Source: JBBQFI01 sp038321775
GTDB taxonomy: Bacteria > Verrucomicrobiota > Verrucomicrobiia > Chthoniobacterales > UBA10450
Length of the DNA: 64,000 nucleotides
Assembly: GCA_038321775.1 (NCBI GenBank)
Contig: JBBQFI010000009.1
Span: forward strand, 99,372 to 163,371
Direction: 5' to 3'
The translations under genes were made by a program, and so were the position numbers. The notes beneath the pieces were generated by a model. The model was not told the DNA's origin and made no database searches. It saw only the letters and a program-made list of their open reading frames with translations. This document shows, one piece after another, positions 34,390-43,845 of the stretch; position 1 is the first letter of the stretch, and each line of letters starts with the position of its first letter.

Positions 34390-36171
34390 TTGCAATCTAT
34401 AACCGTGAATTACTGCGACGATCCGTTTAATTATCACCGCCGCGCGACACGCGAAGTGATGATCGGCAAAGTCGGCGTGGGCGGTGCGAATCCGGTTCGC
34501 GTCCAGTCGATGATTACCTGCGATACGATGGACACGGAAGCGTCCGTTACGCAGACGATGGAACTCGCCGCGGTCGGATGTGAAATCGTCCGCATCACGG
34601 CGCCCACGGTAAAAGATTCTGCGAATTTGCAGCACATCGTGCACGCATTGCGCCAGCGCGGATGCGACGTGCCGATCGTGGCGGATATCCACTTCAAACC
34701 TGAAGCCGCGATGGAGGCAGCGAAGTGGGTCGACAAAGTCCGGATCAATCCGGGCAATTATGCCGACTCGAAAAAATTCAAGATCATCGAATACACAGAC
34801 GAGCAATATGCGGCCGAGCTCGCTCGAATCCGCGAACGATTTTCACCACTCGTTAGGCTTTGTCGAGAGCGCGGAATCGCGATGCGCATCGGTACGAATC
34901 ACGGATCGTTGAGCGATCGCATCATGAATCGTTACGGCGATACCCCGCTCGGCATGGTCGAGAGTGCGCTTGAATTCGCCCGGATCGCGCGCGATCTCGA
35001 TTATCACGCATTCGTTTTCTCGATGAAGTCGAGCAATCCGAAAGTGATGATTAATGCGTATCGACTGCTCGTCGCGCGACTTCGAGACGAAGGTGATGAT
35101 TGGAATTACCCGATTCACCTCGGTGTCACCGAAGCGGGTGAAGGCGAAGATGCTCGCATCAAGAGTGCAATTGGAATCGGTTCACTGCTCGCAGATGGAA
35201 TCGGCGACACGATTCGTGTTTCGCTGACCGAAGACAGCATTCACGAAATTCCCGTGGCGAAAGCGCTGATCGAAACGATGCGGCGCGCGCAATCAAACTT
35301 CCCGCGCGTGAAGCTGTCGTTCGATCCGTTCTCGTATCAACGTCGCGCGAGCGAACGAATCGAGCGTGGCGGTGTTGCGCTCGGCGGAGAGGAGCTGGTT
35401 CGTGTTATCGTTAGGCAAACTACCTTCGACAAGATCGCGCATAAGATCGATCGACTCGGCGATTATAAACCGGAGATCGTTTACGAGCAGGCTGGAATCG
35501 TGGAGCTGGATCCGCGCGATGACGCAGCGATCGCGCAGGTGAACGCCAACAGCCAGCCGCAATTCGTGACCGTGCGCGACGATGTCGATCTGGAAGTGAT
35601 CGCAGCCTTCCGCTTACTTGCCGCTAAGATCGAGCAGCGTCATCCGATTTTGCTGAAGGACGTATTTCGCAGAGAACGTGACGCCGTTGAGTTTTTGCCG
35701 ACGTTGCTCATTGTTTCGACCAATATCGGATCGCTGCTATGCGATGGGATCGGTGATGCGATCCTGGTTCACGGCGAAGAAGCTCCCGGGCAGTCGTTGC
35801 GTTTGTCCTATAATATTTTGCAGGCGGCGGGCACGCGCATTTTTAAAACCGACTATGTTGCCTGTCCTTCCTGCGGGCGGACTCTATTCAATTTGCAAAC
35901 GACGACGGCGCGGATCAAAGCGGCTACTTTGCATCTGAAAGGGGTGAAAATCGCGATCATGGGGTGCATCGTGAATGGTCCCGGTGAAATGGCGGATGCG
36001 GATTTTGGCTACGTTGGTGGCGCGCCCGGGAAAGTGAATCTGTATGTCGGAAAGACTGCCGTGAAATTCAATATTCCCGAGGCCGAAGCCGTCGAGCGCC
36101 TGCAAGACTTGATCCGCGAACACGGAAAATGGGTCGAGCCACCGGCGGAGGTTGCGGTCGCACCAACTTAA
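34390..36171 (+). CDS. ispG: (E)-4-hydroxy-3-methylbut-2-enyl-diphosphate synthase, long three-domain form
   Basis: Iron-sulphur enzyme converting MEcPP to HMBPP, the penultimate MEP step. The TIM-barrel part (VGGANPVRVQSMITCDTMDT) and the C-terminal 4Fe-4S part (VACPSCGRTLFNLQ, MGCIVNGPGEMADADFGYVG) are intact. At 593 residues it carries the extra middle (A*) domain of about 200 residues known from plants, chlamydiae and related bacteria, unlike the E. coli form of about 370. It starts with TTG at 34390, behind a good GAAGGTGG ribosome site. Motif copies are at 34850 and 35408, both read as Val-Arg. Confidence 0.95.
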   Translation: MQSITVNYCDDPFNYHRRATREVMIGKVGVGGANPVRVQSMITCDTMDTEASVTQTMELAAVGCEIVRITAPTVKDSANLQHIVHALRQRGCDVPIVADIHFKPEAAMEAAKWVDKVRINPGNYADSKKFKIIEYTDEQYAAELARIRERFSPLVRLCRERGIAMRIGTNHGSLSDRIMNRYGDTPLGMVESALEFARIARDLDYHAFVFSMKSSNPKVMINAYRLLVARLRDEGDDWNYPIHLGVTEAGEGEDARIKSAIGIGSLLADGIGDTIRVSLTEDSIHEIPVAKALIETMRRAQSNFPRVKLSFDPFSYQRRASERIERGGVALGGEELVRVIVRQTTFDKIAHKIDRLGDYKPEIVYEQAGIVELDPRDDAAIAQVNANSQPQFVTVRDDVDLEVIAAFRLLAAKIEQRHPILLKDVFRRERDAVEFLPTLLIVSTNIGSLLCDGIGDAILVHGEEAPGQSLRLSYNILQAAGTRIFKTDYVACPSCGRTLFNLQTTTARIKAATLHLKGVKIAIMGCIVNGPGEMADADFGYVGGAPGKVNLYVGKTAVKFNIPEAEAVERLQDLIREHGKWVEPPAEVAVAPT

Positions 36172-36225
36172 GCCGAATATTTGAGGACTATCCGACGTCT
36201 AACATCGAATCAGCTAACAATTAAG

Positions 36226-36456
36226 ATGAAAAAAATACTGTCCATCCTGCTAGGAATTCTTTTTTTTGCGGGCGCATTTGCTCCGCAAGCATCGAATGCC
36301 GCTACCATATCAGTCGAAATTGGCGATCGCCCGTATTATAGGCACGGCCCTTGGTACGAGGAGCGCGGCCGTCGCTGGTGCTGGGTGCAGGGGCACTGGC
36401 GCTGGCGTCACCACCACCGTGTTTGGGTGCACGGGCATTACGTGTACTGCCGATAA
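36226..36456 (+). CDS. Small secreted His/Trp/Arg-rich protein
   Basis: 76 residues: a clear signal peptide (MKKILSILLGILFFAGAFAP, probable cut after ASNA), then a short mature part rich in Trp, His, Tyr and Arg (WCWVQGHWRWRHHHRVWVHG). It resembles the YxWVxGHW-repeat small exported proteins common in verrucomicrobia, planctomycetes and proteobacteria. Function unknown; the histidines could bind metal. ATG at 36226; the upstream open part has no coding look. Confidence 0.75.
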   Translation: MKKILSILLGILFFAGAFAPQASNAATISVEIGDRPYYRHGPWYEERGRRWCWVQGHWRWRHHHRVWVHGHYVYCR

Positions 36457-36747
36457 ACCTACTTTAAGTCTCCTCTAATTTCCTTGGGCTGCGGACAAGC
36501 TGTTAGCGCAGACCTCGGGTGTTTCCCGTGGTCGACCACTTCCACTGAGGGACAGCCTTCCCGTAAGCTTCGAAAGTCTCATAGCTAGATAGTCGAGCGG
36601 CAGGTCTCACGGCATGCCGCTCTTCTTTTGTGGGGGCGAATCCGCCCACAGACCGGGTGCTGACATGCGGTTCGATCGCTTTACCATGGGTTGACTCGTA
36701 CGGTTAGTGACCGATATTCCGCGCTCCCTCATTTCGAGGAGATCCAC
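36457..36747. other. Intergenic region with hairpins, possible structured leader
   Basis: 291 bp without a gene. There is a hairpin at 36511-36533 (GACC-T-CGGG, loop, CCCG-T-GGTC), the terminator at 36595-36622, and a third hairpin near 36626-36648 (TGTGGGGGCG with CGCCCACA). I match none of these to a named RNA family. The typA ribosome site GAGGAG is at 36736-36741. Confidence 0.4.
36595..36622 (+). terminator. Intrinsic terminator
   Basis: Eight-pair stem GAGCGGCA / TGCCGCTC with a 12-base loop, followed by TTCTTTTG. It would end the transcript from the small secreted protein, or attenuate transcription into typA. Confidence 0.7.
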
Positions 36748-38571
36748 ATGGATAAGATCCGTAACATCGCCATTATTGCGCACGTTGATCACGGCAAGAC
36801 CACACTTGTCGATCAGCTCCTGCGTCAATCGGGCACCTTTCGCTCCAACCAGAAGGTTGAAGAGCGCATGATGGATTCGATGGATCTCGAGCGCGAGAAA
36901 GGGATCACGATTCGAGCGAAGAATGCGGCCTTCCAGTGGAACGGTTACCGCATCAACATTGTCGATACGCCGGGCCACGCCGATTTCGGCGGCGAGGTGG
37001 AACGCATCATGAAAATGGTGGATGGCGTGCTGCTTGTTGTCGACGCGCATGATGGTCCGCAGGCACAAACCCGCTTCGTCTTGCGCAAGGCGCTGGAAAA
37101 CAAAGCCAAGCCAATCGTTGTTATTAATAAAGTCGATCGCGAAAATGCGCGCCCGCACAAAGTGCTCGATATGGTTTTCGATTTATTCGTCGAGCTCAAG
37201 GCGACTGATGAGCAACTCGATTTCCCGATCATTTACGCCAGCGCAAAGGAAGGATTCGCCATGCGCGAGCTGCACGAAAATAGCGAAGACATGACGCCGC
37301 TATTCGAGGCCATCGTAAAATATGTTCCGCCGCCGACCATTTCTTCCGAGCCTTTTTTTCAGATGCTCGTTTCGAATCTTGATTACAGCGATTATCTGGG
37401 ACGCATCGCTCTGGGCCGGATCGTAAGTGGGCGCGTCGCGGTTGGCGATTCGATCGTTTGCATACATCGCGACGATCGACGGGAGCGCGCGACTGTGACT
37501 GCGCTATATACATTTGCTGGTTTGGGACAACTCGAAGTCAAACACGCCGCCGCCGGCGACATCGTCGGTCTCACTGGATTTGAAGATGTCTATATCGGAG
37601 AAACCTTAACCGATCGCGAAGAGCGCGCACCGTTGCAGTTTGTCGATATCGATCCGCCAACGATTCGCATGCGTATTCTCGTTAACGATTCTCCGTTCGC
37701 TGGTCGTGAAGGAAAATTTGTCACGGCGCGCCATGTGCGCGAGCGACTGATTCGCGAAACGCGCGGCAATGTTTCACTGCAAGTGAATGACACGGAAACG
37801 GCCGGCTCATTTGAGATCAACGCCCGTGGTGAAATGCAGATTGCGATCCTGGTCGAGCAGATGCGACGCGAAGGCTACGAAGTGATGGTCTCGCGACCGG
37901 AAGTAATTTTCCGGCGCGGCGACGATGGAGCTTTGCGCGAGCCAATCGAGAATCTTTACGTGGAAGTGCCTAACGAGAACTTGGGCGATGTCATGCAATC
38001 GCTGGCAAATCGCAAAGCGGAGATCACAAGCATGGATCATCATGCTGATCGCGTTCTGGTCGAAGCAATCATTCCCACGCGCGGCCTTATCGGGTTCGAA
38101 AGCGACCTTGTTAACTTAACTCGCGGAGAGGGTCTAATGAGTCACCTCTTTCGCGAGTACGCACCGTTCAAGGGAGAGATCGAAGGCCGCAATCGCGGAG
38201 TAATGGTTTCGATGGAACCGGGAACCAGCACAGCCTATGCGCTGAATAATATTCAAGCGCGCGGCCGTTTATTCGTCGGTCCGCAGGAAGAAATTTATAC
38301 CGGTATGATTGTCGGTGAAAACGCGCGACCGGAGGATCTGCCGGTCAATCCTTGTAAAGCAAAACATCTTACAAACATGCGCAGCCAGGGTGACGGCAAA
38401 GGTATTCAACTCGAAGCGCCACTGCGCATGACTTTGGAACGCGCGATAGAATACATCGGCCCGGATGAGTTCGTGGAGGCCACACCAAAATCGCTTCGGC
38501 TGCGTAAACGCATTTTAGATGCGACTGCACGAAAACGCTCTGCCTTTGTTGTTGCGCCAGCTACTTTGTAG
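36748..38571 (+). CDS. typA: Translational GTPase TypA/BipA
   Basis: Ribosome-associated GTPase of 607 residues acting in ribosome assembly and stress adaptation. G motifs: AHVDHGKTT (G1), a switch region ending KGITIRAKN, DTPGHADFGGEVER (G3), NKVDRENARP (G4). The C-terminal domain GEGLMSHLFREYAPFKGEI is characteristic of TypA rather than LepA. The ATG at 36748 has a strong GAGGAG site; the upstream frame at 36691 is not needed. It contains one motif copy read as VPNEN. Confidence 0.97.
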   Translation: MDKIRNIAIIAHVDHGKTTLVDQLLRQSGTFRSNQKVEERMMDSMDLEREKGITIRAKNAAFQWNGYRINIVDTPGHADFGGEVERIMKMVDGVLLVVDAHDGPQAQTRFVLRKALENKAKPIVVINKVDRENARPHKVLDMVFDLFVELKATDEQLDFPIIYASAKEGFAMRELHENSEDMTPLFEAIVKYVPPPTISSEPFFQMLVSNLDYSDYLGRIALGRIVSGRVAVGDSIVCIHRDDRRERATVTALYTFAGLGQLEVKHAAAGDIVGLTGFEDVYIGETLTDREERAPLQFVDIDPPTIRMRILVNDSPFAGREGKFVTARHVRERLIRETRGNVSLQVNDTETAGSFEINARGEMQIAILVEQMRREGYEVMVSRPEVIFRRGDDGALREPIENLYVEVPNENLGDVMQSLANRKAEITSMDHHADRVLVEAIIPTRGLIGFESDLVNLTRGEGLMSHLFREYAPFKGEIEGRNRGVMVSMEPGTSTAYALNNIQARGRLFVGPQEEIYTGMIVGENARPEDLPVNPCKAKHLTNMRSQGDGKGIQLEAPLRMTLERAIEYIGPDEFVEATPKSLRLRKRILDATARKRSAFVVAPATL

Positions 38572-38774
38572 CGAGCGTCGACCTCCCCGGACGTCGCGAA
38601 TTTCTTGCTGCTACTTGGCCGCGAGCAGCTCTTAGTCCGAATCCGTTTAAGGAAATGGAATAACTCGTTAGGCAACCTCGCCGCCAGTTAGGAACTTAAT
38701 TATTGCGAAAACGTAATGTGATAAGGCTTGACCGCTTCTATCACAGTTCGCAACTCTTGCGACTCAACTCTCCG

Positions 38775-41700
38775 ATGTTCAACAAATCTATGAAACACAC
38801 TAAGTGGTTTACTCGTCCAAGTTCTTTTCTCTCACATCTGCGTATCGGCGTTGCCGTTACCCTCGTCATCGCGGCTGTGGCCATGGCCTCTGTCGCAGTG
38901 AAAACATCTACCCCGCCATTAGCGGGAAAATCAGACCAAAAACGTGAAGTGCTTACCAAGTTCAGGCAAGACCGTGATGCGGTCTCCGAAAACGCGCGCA
39001 CTGTGCCGGGCCGAGAGCGCGGGCCGTTGGCCGCAGCGGAAGAAGATTATGCGCACCGCGCTTACCCCGCTGCCGACGTACCCTTTAAGGCGACGCGCGC
39101 TGCTCAGAAAGCTTGGAGCGATATTAAGGCAAGGAACAGCAGCAAGACTCTCCGGTCTAAGCAACCGCTGAGCCCGGTCGGCGCTTGGAGCCTTGCCGGC
39201 CCGAGCATGGCGAATTTCCCCGATGTCCTGACGTTCAGTGGCACGCCCTACACCACCTCCGGCCGTATCACGGCGATCGCCGCCGATCCAGCCTGTAACG
39301 CGACCACGTGTCGGGTTTGGGTGGCGGCCGCAGGCGGCGGAGTTTGGCGCACCCCCGATGTGCTGGCTGCCGGCGGACCGACCTGGACGTTTGTCTCCGG
39401 CAGTTTCGCGACCAACGCCATCGGTACTCTCACCTATAACACGGGCAATTCGACCCTCTACGCCGGCACCGGCGAGCCGAACGCGTCGGCTGATTCGGAA
39501 GCCGGTTTCGGAGTTTACAAATCGATCGACGGCGGTGACACCTGGGCGCAGCTCGCCTCGACGATCGGCCCGATCACGACGACCTCTCCCGGGACGGGAA
39601 CCAATGGGACTTACACCGGGAACGCTTTCGCCGGGCGTGCGATCAGTTCCATTGTGGTGGATCCAACAAACTCGAACCATCTCTTCGTTTCATCGGCTCG
39701 GGCCGTGCGCGGCGTCAGTTCCGTGGGCGGCGCAACTTCCAACCCATCGTTGCCGAGGCCACCGTTCGGACTCTTTGAATCGACCGACGGAGGCGCGACC
39801 TTCAACTTCATCTGGGACGGCGGAGACGGGTGCCCCGCAGTGTGCGACGGGACCAACGCCAAAGCGACCATTCGCGGCGTGAACCGCGTCGCGCTTGATC
39901 CGGGTTGGAACGGAACAACGAACAAGATCCTTTACGGCGGCGCATTCGGCCCGAACAGTGTGGCCGGCGCTGGCGGCGTCTGGCGTTCGCAGGATGGCGG
40001 AGCTACCTGGACTCAGATCAAGAGCGCCCGGAACATAACGCTAAGCACGGACCGGGCAGAGTTCGCCGTCGCCGATCTCGGGGGCGGCAATACCCGAATG
40101 TATGTCGGTATCGGCAATTCGAGCACAACGGCGGCCAACCAGGCGCGGCTTTACCGCAGCGATAGTGTGGCGACGGGCACGCCGACTTTCACAGACATGA
40201 CGGCCCTGGAATCTCCGGCTGGTCAGTCACTCGAGTACTGCCATGGCCAATGCTGGTACGACAATGTGGTTTACTCACCTCCCGGCAAGCCGGACGTGGT
40301 TTACCTGGGCGGCTCGTTCGACTACGCTGCTTACGGCGGCTCGAATAATGGCCGGGCCTTCCTGCGCTCAACCGATGCCGGGGTGTCCTATACAGACATG
40401 ACTTGGGACGCAACCACCAACGCAACCCCGGCTAACTCTTGCTGCCAGCCAAATCCCATTTCGCCCAATGGTCAGCATCCCGATACTCATGCTCTCGTCG
40501 AAGTGCCGGGGAGCGACATCGCCATCTTCGGGACGGACGGCGGGCTGATGCGTTCCAGCGGAGCTTTTGCGAACATTTCATCCCAATGCACGAGCCGGCC
40601 CGCCGGCACTGATGTGACGCTCTGCCAGCAGTTGCTCGCCTCTGTCCCCACGCTTCTTTCCAGCGTCAATGACGGCCTTTCAACCTTACAGTTCCAGAGC
40701 CTGTCGGTTGCGGCTAATGATTCTGCGCATCTTCAAGGTGGAACGCAGGACAACGGAACTTTTGAGACAACTGGTTCGGCTGTAACGTGGCCGCAAATTA
40801 TTTACGGTGACGGCGGTCAATCGGGTTTCAACATTAGTGATTCAACTCAACGATTCAATTCTTTCACCTCAAACTTTCATGATGTGAATTTCCAGGATGG
40901 GAGCCCGACGAAGTGGGTTATCGCCAGCGGTCCCATTGTCGCCAGTGGTGAGAGCGCCCTCTTTTATTCGCCGATTATTTCAGACCCCGCTGTGGCCGGA
41001 ACGATCTTCCAAGGTTCAAGGAGTGTCTGGCGGACCCAGGACTGGGCCGGCAATCAAGCATTCCTTGAAGCGAACTGTCCTGAGTTTACTCATTCCGGAG
41101 CAGACCCGGCGTGCGGCGATTTCGTCGCCATTGGACCTGCCGGAGCGACCAGCCTGATCGCAAGCAATGCCGACTACCGCGGAACCACTCGATCCGGCGG
41201 CAATGTTTCGTTTATAATTCGCACTCCGAGCAACACGGGCACCATGTGGGCGGCAACTAGCACGGGTCGAGTGTTCATTTCCAAGAATGCAGACGCTGCT
41301 GCTGGGAGCGTAACTTATACGCGACTTGACACGCTCGACGTGAATAGTCCCGGCCGGTTCATCACCGGTATTTACATCGATTCAGCAAATTCGAACCACG
41401 CTTGGATTTCCTACAACGGTTACACCTTTAACACGCCGTCCCAACCCGGCCATATTTTCTCGGTCGTCTATAATCCGGGCCCTGGAACCGCGACCTTCAC
41501 AAATATCGACGGCGCGGGACTTGGAATGTTTCCCGACTTCCCCGCAACAGCGGTCGTTGCTGATGTAAATGGTGATGTCTACGCCGCAAACGACTGGGGT
41601 GTTTTACGATTGCCGAATGGTTCGGTAAATTGGGAGGTTGCGGGCACGGGTCTGCCGCAAGTCGAGATTTCAGGCCTAACGATCGCGCCGGGCGCACGAA

Positions 41701-42317
41701 AACTCTTCGCCGCCACCCACGGCCGCAGCGCTTGGCGGTTGACGCTTCCCTTCAATCTCCTTAACGCATCCTCACGTAAGAAACATGGAACGGGCGGGAC
41801 CGGAACGAATTACGATATCAACATGCCGCTGACCGCCACACTCGTTAGTGGAACCTCAGGCATTGAGGACCGCGACGGCGGTGATTCCGATGGTGGGGGC
41901 GCCGGCGATTATAAGATCGTTGTGACATTCGACGTTCCGGTTATCGGAGGAACTGCCACGGTCACCGGTCATAATCCTGCCGGTGGAACGGGCACTGCCG
42001 GTCCAGCTACTTTCAGCGGAAATGAAATGACCATACCGCTCACTGGTGTTTCCAATGGCCAAGTCTTAAAGATCACGATCGCAGGTGCAACGGATGGCGT
42101 TAACACACTCCCTTCTTTCGACGTGAACGTCGGTTTCCTCATTGGAGACACTACGGGCAATCGGCTAGCCAATTCTTCCGATGTCTCGCAGACGAAGGGT
42201 CAATCTGGCATGGCTTTAACGGGCTCCAACTTCCGCAACGACGTGAACGCCAACGGTGCGATTAACTCGGGAGACGTTTCTGAAGTGAAAGCGTCGTCTG
42301 GAACATCTGTTCCGTAA
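38775..42317 (+). CDS. Large secreted BNR/VPS10-like beta-propeller with dockerin-like tail
   Basis: About 1180 residues. An N-terminal signal anchor (RIGVAVTLVIAAVAMASVAV) is followed by repeated Asp-box/sialidase-like blades such as SIDGGDTWAQL, STDGGATFNF, SQDGGATWTQI and STDAGVSYTDM, which build one or two propellers. Near the end a beta-rich domain (about 1020-1115) leads to two EF-like repeats resembling dockerin: GDTTGNRLANSSDVSQTKGQ and NDVNANGAINSGDVSEVKAS. It may be a surface hydrolase or adhesion protein; no glycosidase active site is evident. The composition (Gly, Ser, Thr, Asn) suits an extracellular location. The start is uncertain: ATG 38775 or 38790. A strong terminator follows. 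Confidence 0.75.
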   Translation: MFNKSMKHTKWFTRPSSFLSHLRIGVAVTLVIAAVAMASVAVKTSTPPLAGKSDQKREVLTKFRQDRDAVSENARTVPGRERGPLAAAEEDYAHRAYPAADVPFKATRAAQKAWSDIKARNSSKTLRSKQPLSPVGAWSLAGPSMANFPDVLTFSGTPYTTSGRITAIAADPACNATTCRVWVAAAGGGVWRTPDVLAAGGPTWTFVSGSFATNAIGTLTYNTGNSTLYAGTGEPNASADSEAGFGVYKSIDGGDTWAQLASTIGPITTTSPGTGTNGTYTGNAFAGRAISSIVVDPTNSNHLFVSSARAVRGVSSVGGATSNPSLPRPPFGLFESTDGGATFNFIWDGGDGCPAVCDGTNAKATIRGVNRVALDPGWNGTTNKILYGGAFGPNSVAGAGGVWRSQDGGATWTQIKSARNITLSTDRAEFAVADLGGGNTRMYVGIGNSSTTAANQARLYRSDSVATGTPTFTDMTALESPAGQSLEYCHGQCWYDNVVYSPPGKPDVVYLGGSFDYAAYGGSNNGRAFLRSTDAGVSYTDMTWDATTNATPANSCCQPNPISPNGQHPDTHALVEVPGSDIAIFGTDGGLMRSSGAFANISSQCTSRPAGTDVTLCQQLLASVPTLLSSVNDGLSTLQFQSLSVAANDSAHLQGGTQDNGTFETTGSAVTWPQIIYGDGGQSGFNISDSTQRFNSFTSNFHDVNFQDGSPTKWVIASGPIVASGESALFYSPIISDPAVAGTIFQGSRSVWRTQDWAGNQAFLEANCPEFTHSGADPACGDFVAIGPAGATSLIASNADYRGTTRSGGNVSFIIRTPSNTGTMWAATSTGRVFISKNADAAAGSVTYTRLDTLDVNSPGRFITGIYIDSANSNHAWISYNGYTFNTPSQPGHIFSVVYNPGPGTATFTNIDGAGLGMFPDFPATAVVADVNGDVYAANDWGVLRLPNGSVNWEVAGTGLPQVEISGLTIAPGARKLFAATHGRSAWRLTLPFNLLNASSRKKHGTGGTGTNYDINMPLTATLVSGTSGIEDRDGGDSDGGGAGDYKIVVTFDVPVIGGTATVTGHNPAGGTGTAGPATFSGNEMTIPLTGVSNGQVLKITIAGATDGVNTLPSFDVNVGFLIGDTTGNRLANSSDVSQTKGQSGMALTGSNFRNDVNANGAINSGDVSEVKASSGTSVP

Positions 42318-42342
42318 TCGGCCATACTAGCTGATCTTTCAG

Positions 42343-42370
42343 GCAGCTTCATCCAACCGGATGAAGCTGC
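42343..42370 (+). terminator. Intrinsic terminator after the propeller gene
   Basis: Perfect 12-pair stem GCAGCTTCATCC / GGATGAAGCTGC around an AACC loop, followed by TTTG, starting 25 bases after the stop at 42317. Confidence 0.85.
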
Positions 42371-42420
42371 TTTGCTGTCCGACCGCTCGTCGTTGCATGG
42401 AATTTCGATGAGGCAATGCA

Positions 42421-42816
42421 ATGGTCCTGAAATACCTGATTTTCGTTGGCATCTTTGTGACCCTCTTGGGCACTGCCGCATCCGATGACACGGTGAACCC
42501 GGGTTTCTTAGAGGGACGTCTCACAATCGTTTCACCCAAAACGGTTGATCTCGCGGATGCCGATGCGTCAACCGTTACTACTGCAACTTTTACCGAATAT
42601 CCGCTCCTCATCTTGAGCCCGGACGGGAAAAAGGAAATGGCGCGAATGACGGCGGACAAGAACGGAAATTATCGTGTTGGGTTGCCGCCAGGCGATTACG
42701 TTCTCGATGTTCGCGGGCGCGCCCCCGGCCACCTTCGGGCCAAACCGCAACCATTTACGGTTATCTCGAATCAGACCATCCGTGTCGACTTGGTTATTGA
42801 CACGGGCGTTCGTTAA
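42421..42816 (+). CDS. Secreted carboxypeptidase-regulatory-like (prealbumin-fold) protein
   Basis: 131 residues with a signal peptide (MVLKYLIFVGIFVTLLGTAA, cut near ASD). The mature part holds an Ig/prealbumin-like beta fold: a partial opening FLEGRLTI, then MTADKNGNYRVGLPPGDYVLDV, the typical CarboxypepD_reg turn. It may be a structural or carbohydrate-associated periplasmic protein; no catalytic residues are visible. It follows the propeller gene but is separated from it by a terminator. Confidence 0.65.
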   Translation: MVLKYLIFVGIFVTLLGTAASDDTVNPGFLEGRLTIVSPKTVDLADADASTVTTATFTEYPLLILSPDGKKEMARMTADKNGNYRVGLPPGDYVLDVRGRAPGHLRAKPQPFTVISNQTIRVDLVIDTGVR

Positions 42817-43031
42817 ATCGTCCTTATCGTTCATCGGCGGCCACGCCCGGTGTCACTATTTCAGTCGCGATCAATCGCAGATCGCATGATTGACAAAGCT
42901 GTACCATTGCGTTTGAATCTCCTCGTTAATTTGCCTCTTCGCTAGTCGCTCTCGCGAAGTGCGCCCAATTCCGATTCGGTCGTGAATGTTTTGGCCAGGT
43001 AATTTTTTGGTTAACTAAATTCTGCACAGTC

Positions 43032-43787
43032 ATGTCCGGACACAGTAAGTGGTCCAAGGTTAAGAGATTCAAAGGCGCCATCGACGCCAAGCGCGGGAAT
43101 CTTTTCAGCAAGCTCTCGAAAGAAATCACAATCGCGGCCAAAACCGGTGGCGGCGACCCCGCGGGAAATGCGCGCTTGCGCAGCGCGATCCAGACGGCCC
43201 GGTCGCAAAGCATGCCGAACGATAATATCGATCGCGCGATCAAGCGCGGCACAGGCGAAGGCGTCGATGCGCAACATTTCGACGAAATCATTTATGAAGG
43301 ATACGGGCCGGGTGGCGTAGCGGTGATCGTAGAAGCCGCGACTGATAATAAAAACCGGACCGCAGCTGAGATTCGCAGCATTTTCAGCAAGAACCACGGC
43401 AACCTCGCATCGAGCGGCAGTGTTTCTTACATGTTTCATAAAAAAGGACAGATCATTGTTCGGGCAGATGCGATTGATGAAGAGCGGTTGTTTGAACTTG
43501 CTCTTGAAGCTGGGGCGGAAGAGTTGACAAACGAGGAGAAGGAGTATCTTATTACTACTTCCCACGATCAGCTCTACGCTGTAGCTGAATCCCTCAAACA
43601 CGCGGGCATCACGATCGATGGGCAAAAGTTTACCTTTATTCCCGATACGACAGTTTCCGTCGCCGATGAGGCCATTGCTCTTCAGGTGTTACGCCTGTGC
43701 GAGAGTCTCGAAGACGACGACGACGTTCAAAACGTTTATTCCAACCTAGATATCCCCGACGAAATGCTGGCACGATTGCCGGCGTGA
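43032..43787 (+). CDS. YebC/PmpR-family protein (TACO1-like)
   Basis: 251 residues starting MSGHSKWSKVKRFKGAIDAKRG, the YebC signature. NARLRSAIQTARSQSMPNDN and YEGYGPGGVAVIVEAATDN follow as in the family, with the acidic C-terminus LESLEDDDDVQNVYSNLDIP. Members act as DNA-binding regulators or, by recent work on TACO1/YebC, as ribosome-associated factors for difficult (for example proline-rich) sequences. It is followed by rho on the same strand. Confidence 0.93.
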   Translation: MSGHSKWSKVKRFKGAIDAKRGNLFSKLSKEITIAAKTGGGDPAGNARLRSAIQTARSQSMPNDNIDRAIKRGTGEGVDAQHFDEIIYEGYGPGGVAVIVEAATDNKNRTAAEIRSIFSKNHGNLASSGSVSYMFHKKGQIIVRADAIDEERLFELALEAGAEELTNEEKEYLITTSHDQLYAVAESLKHAGITIDGQKFTFIPDTTVSVADEAIALQVLRLCESLEDDDDVQNVYSNLDIPDEMLARLPA

Positions 43788-43845
43788 TTAGCTGCGGCGT
43801 AAACCGTGATTGTTGCTGTTTACCAACAGCGGAACCACTCTAAAT

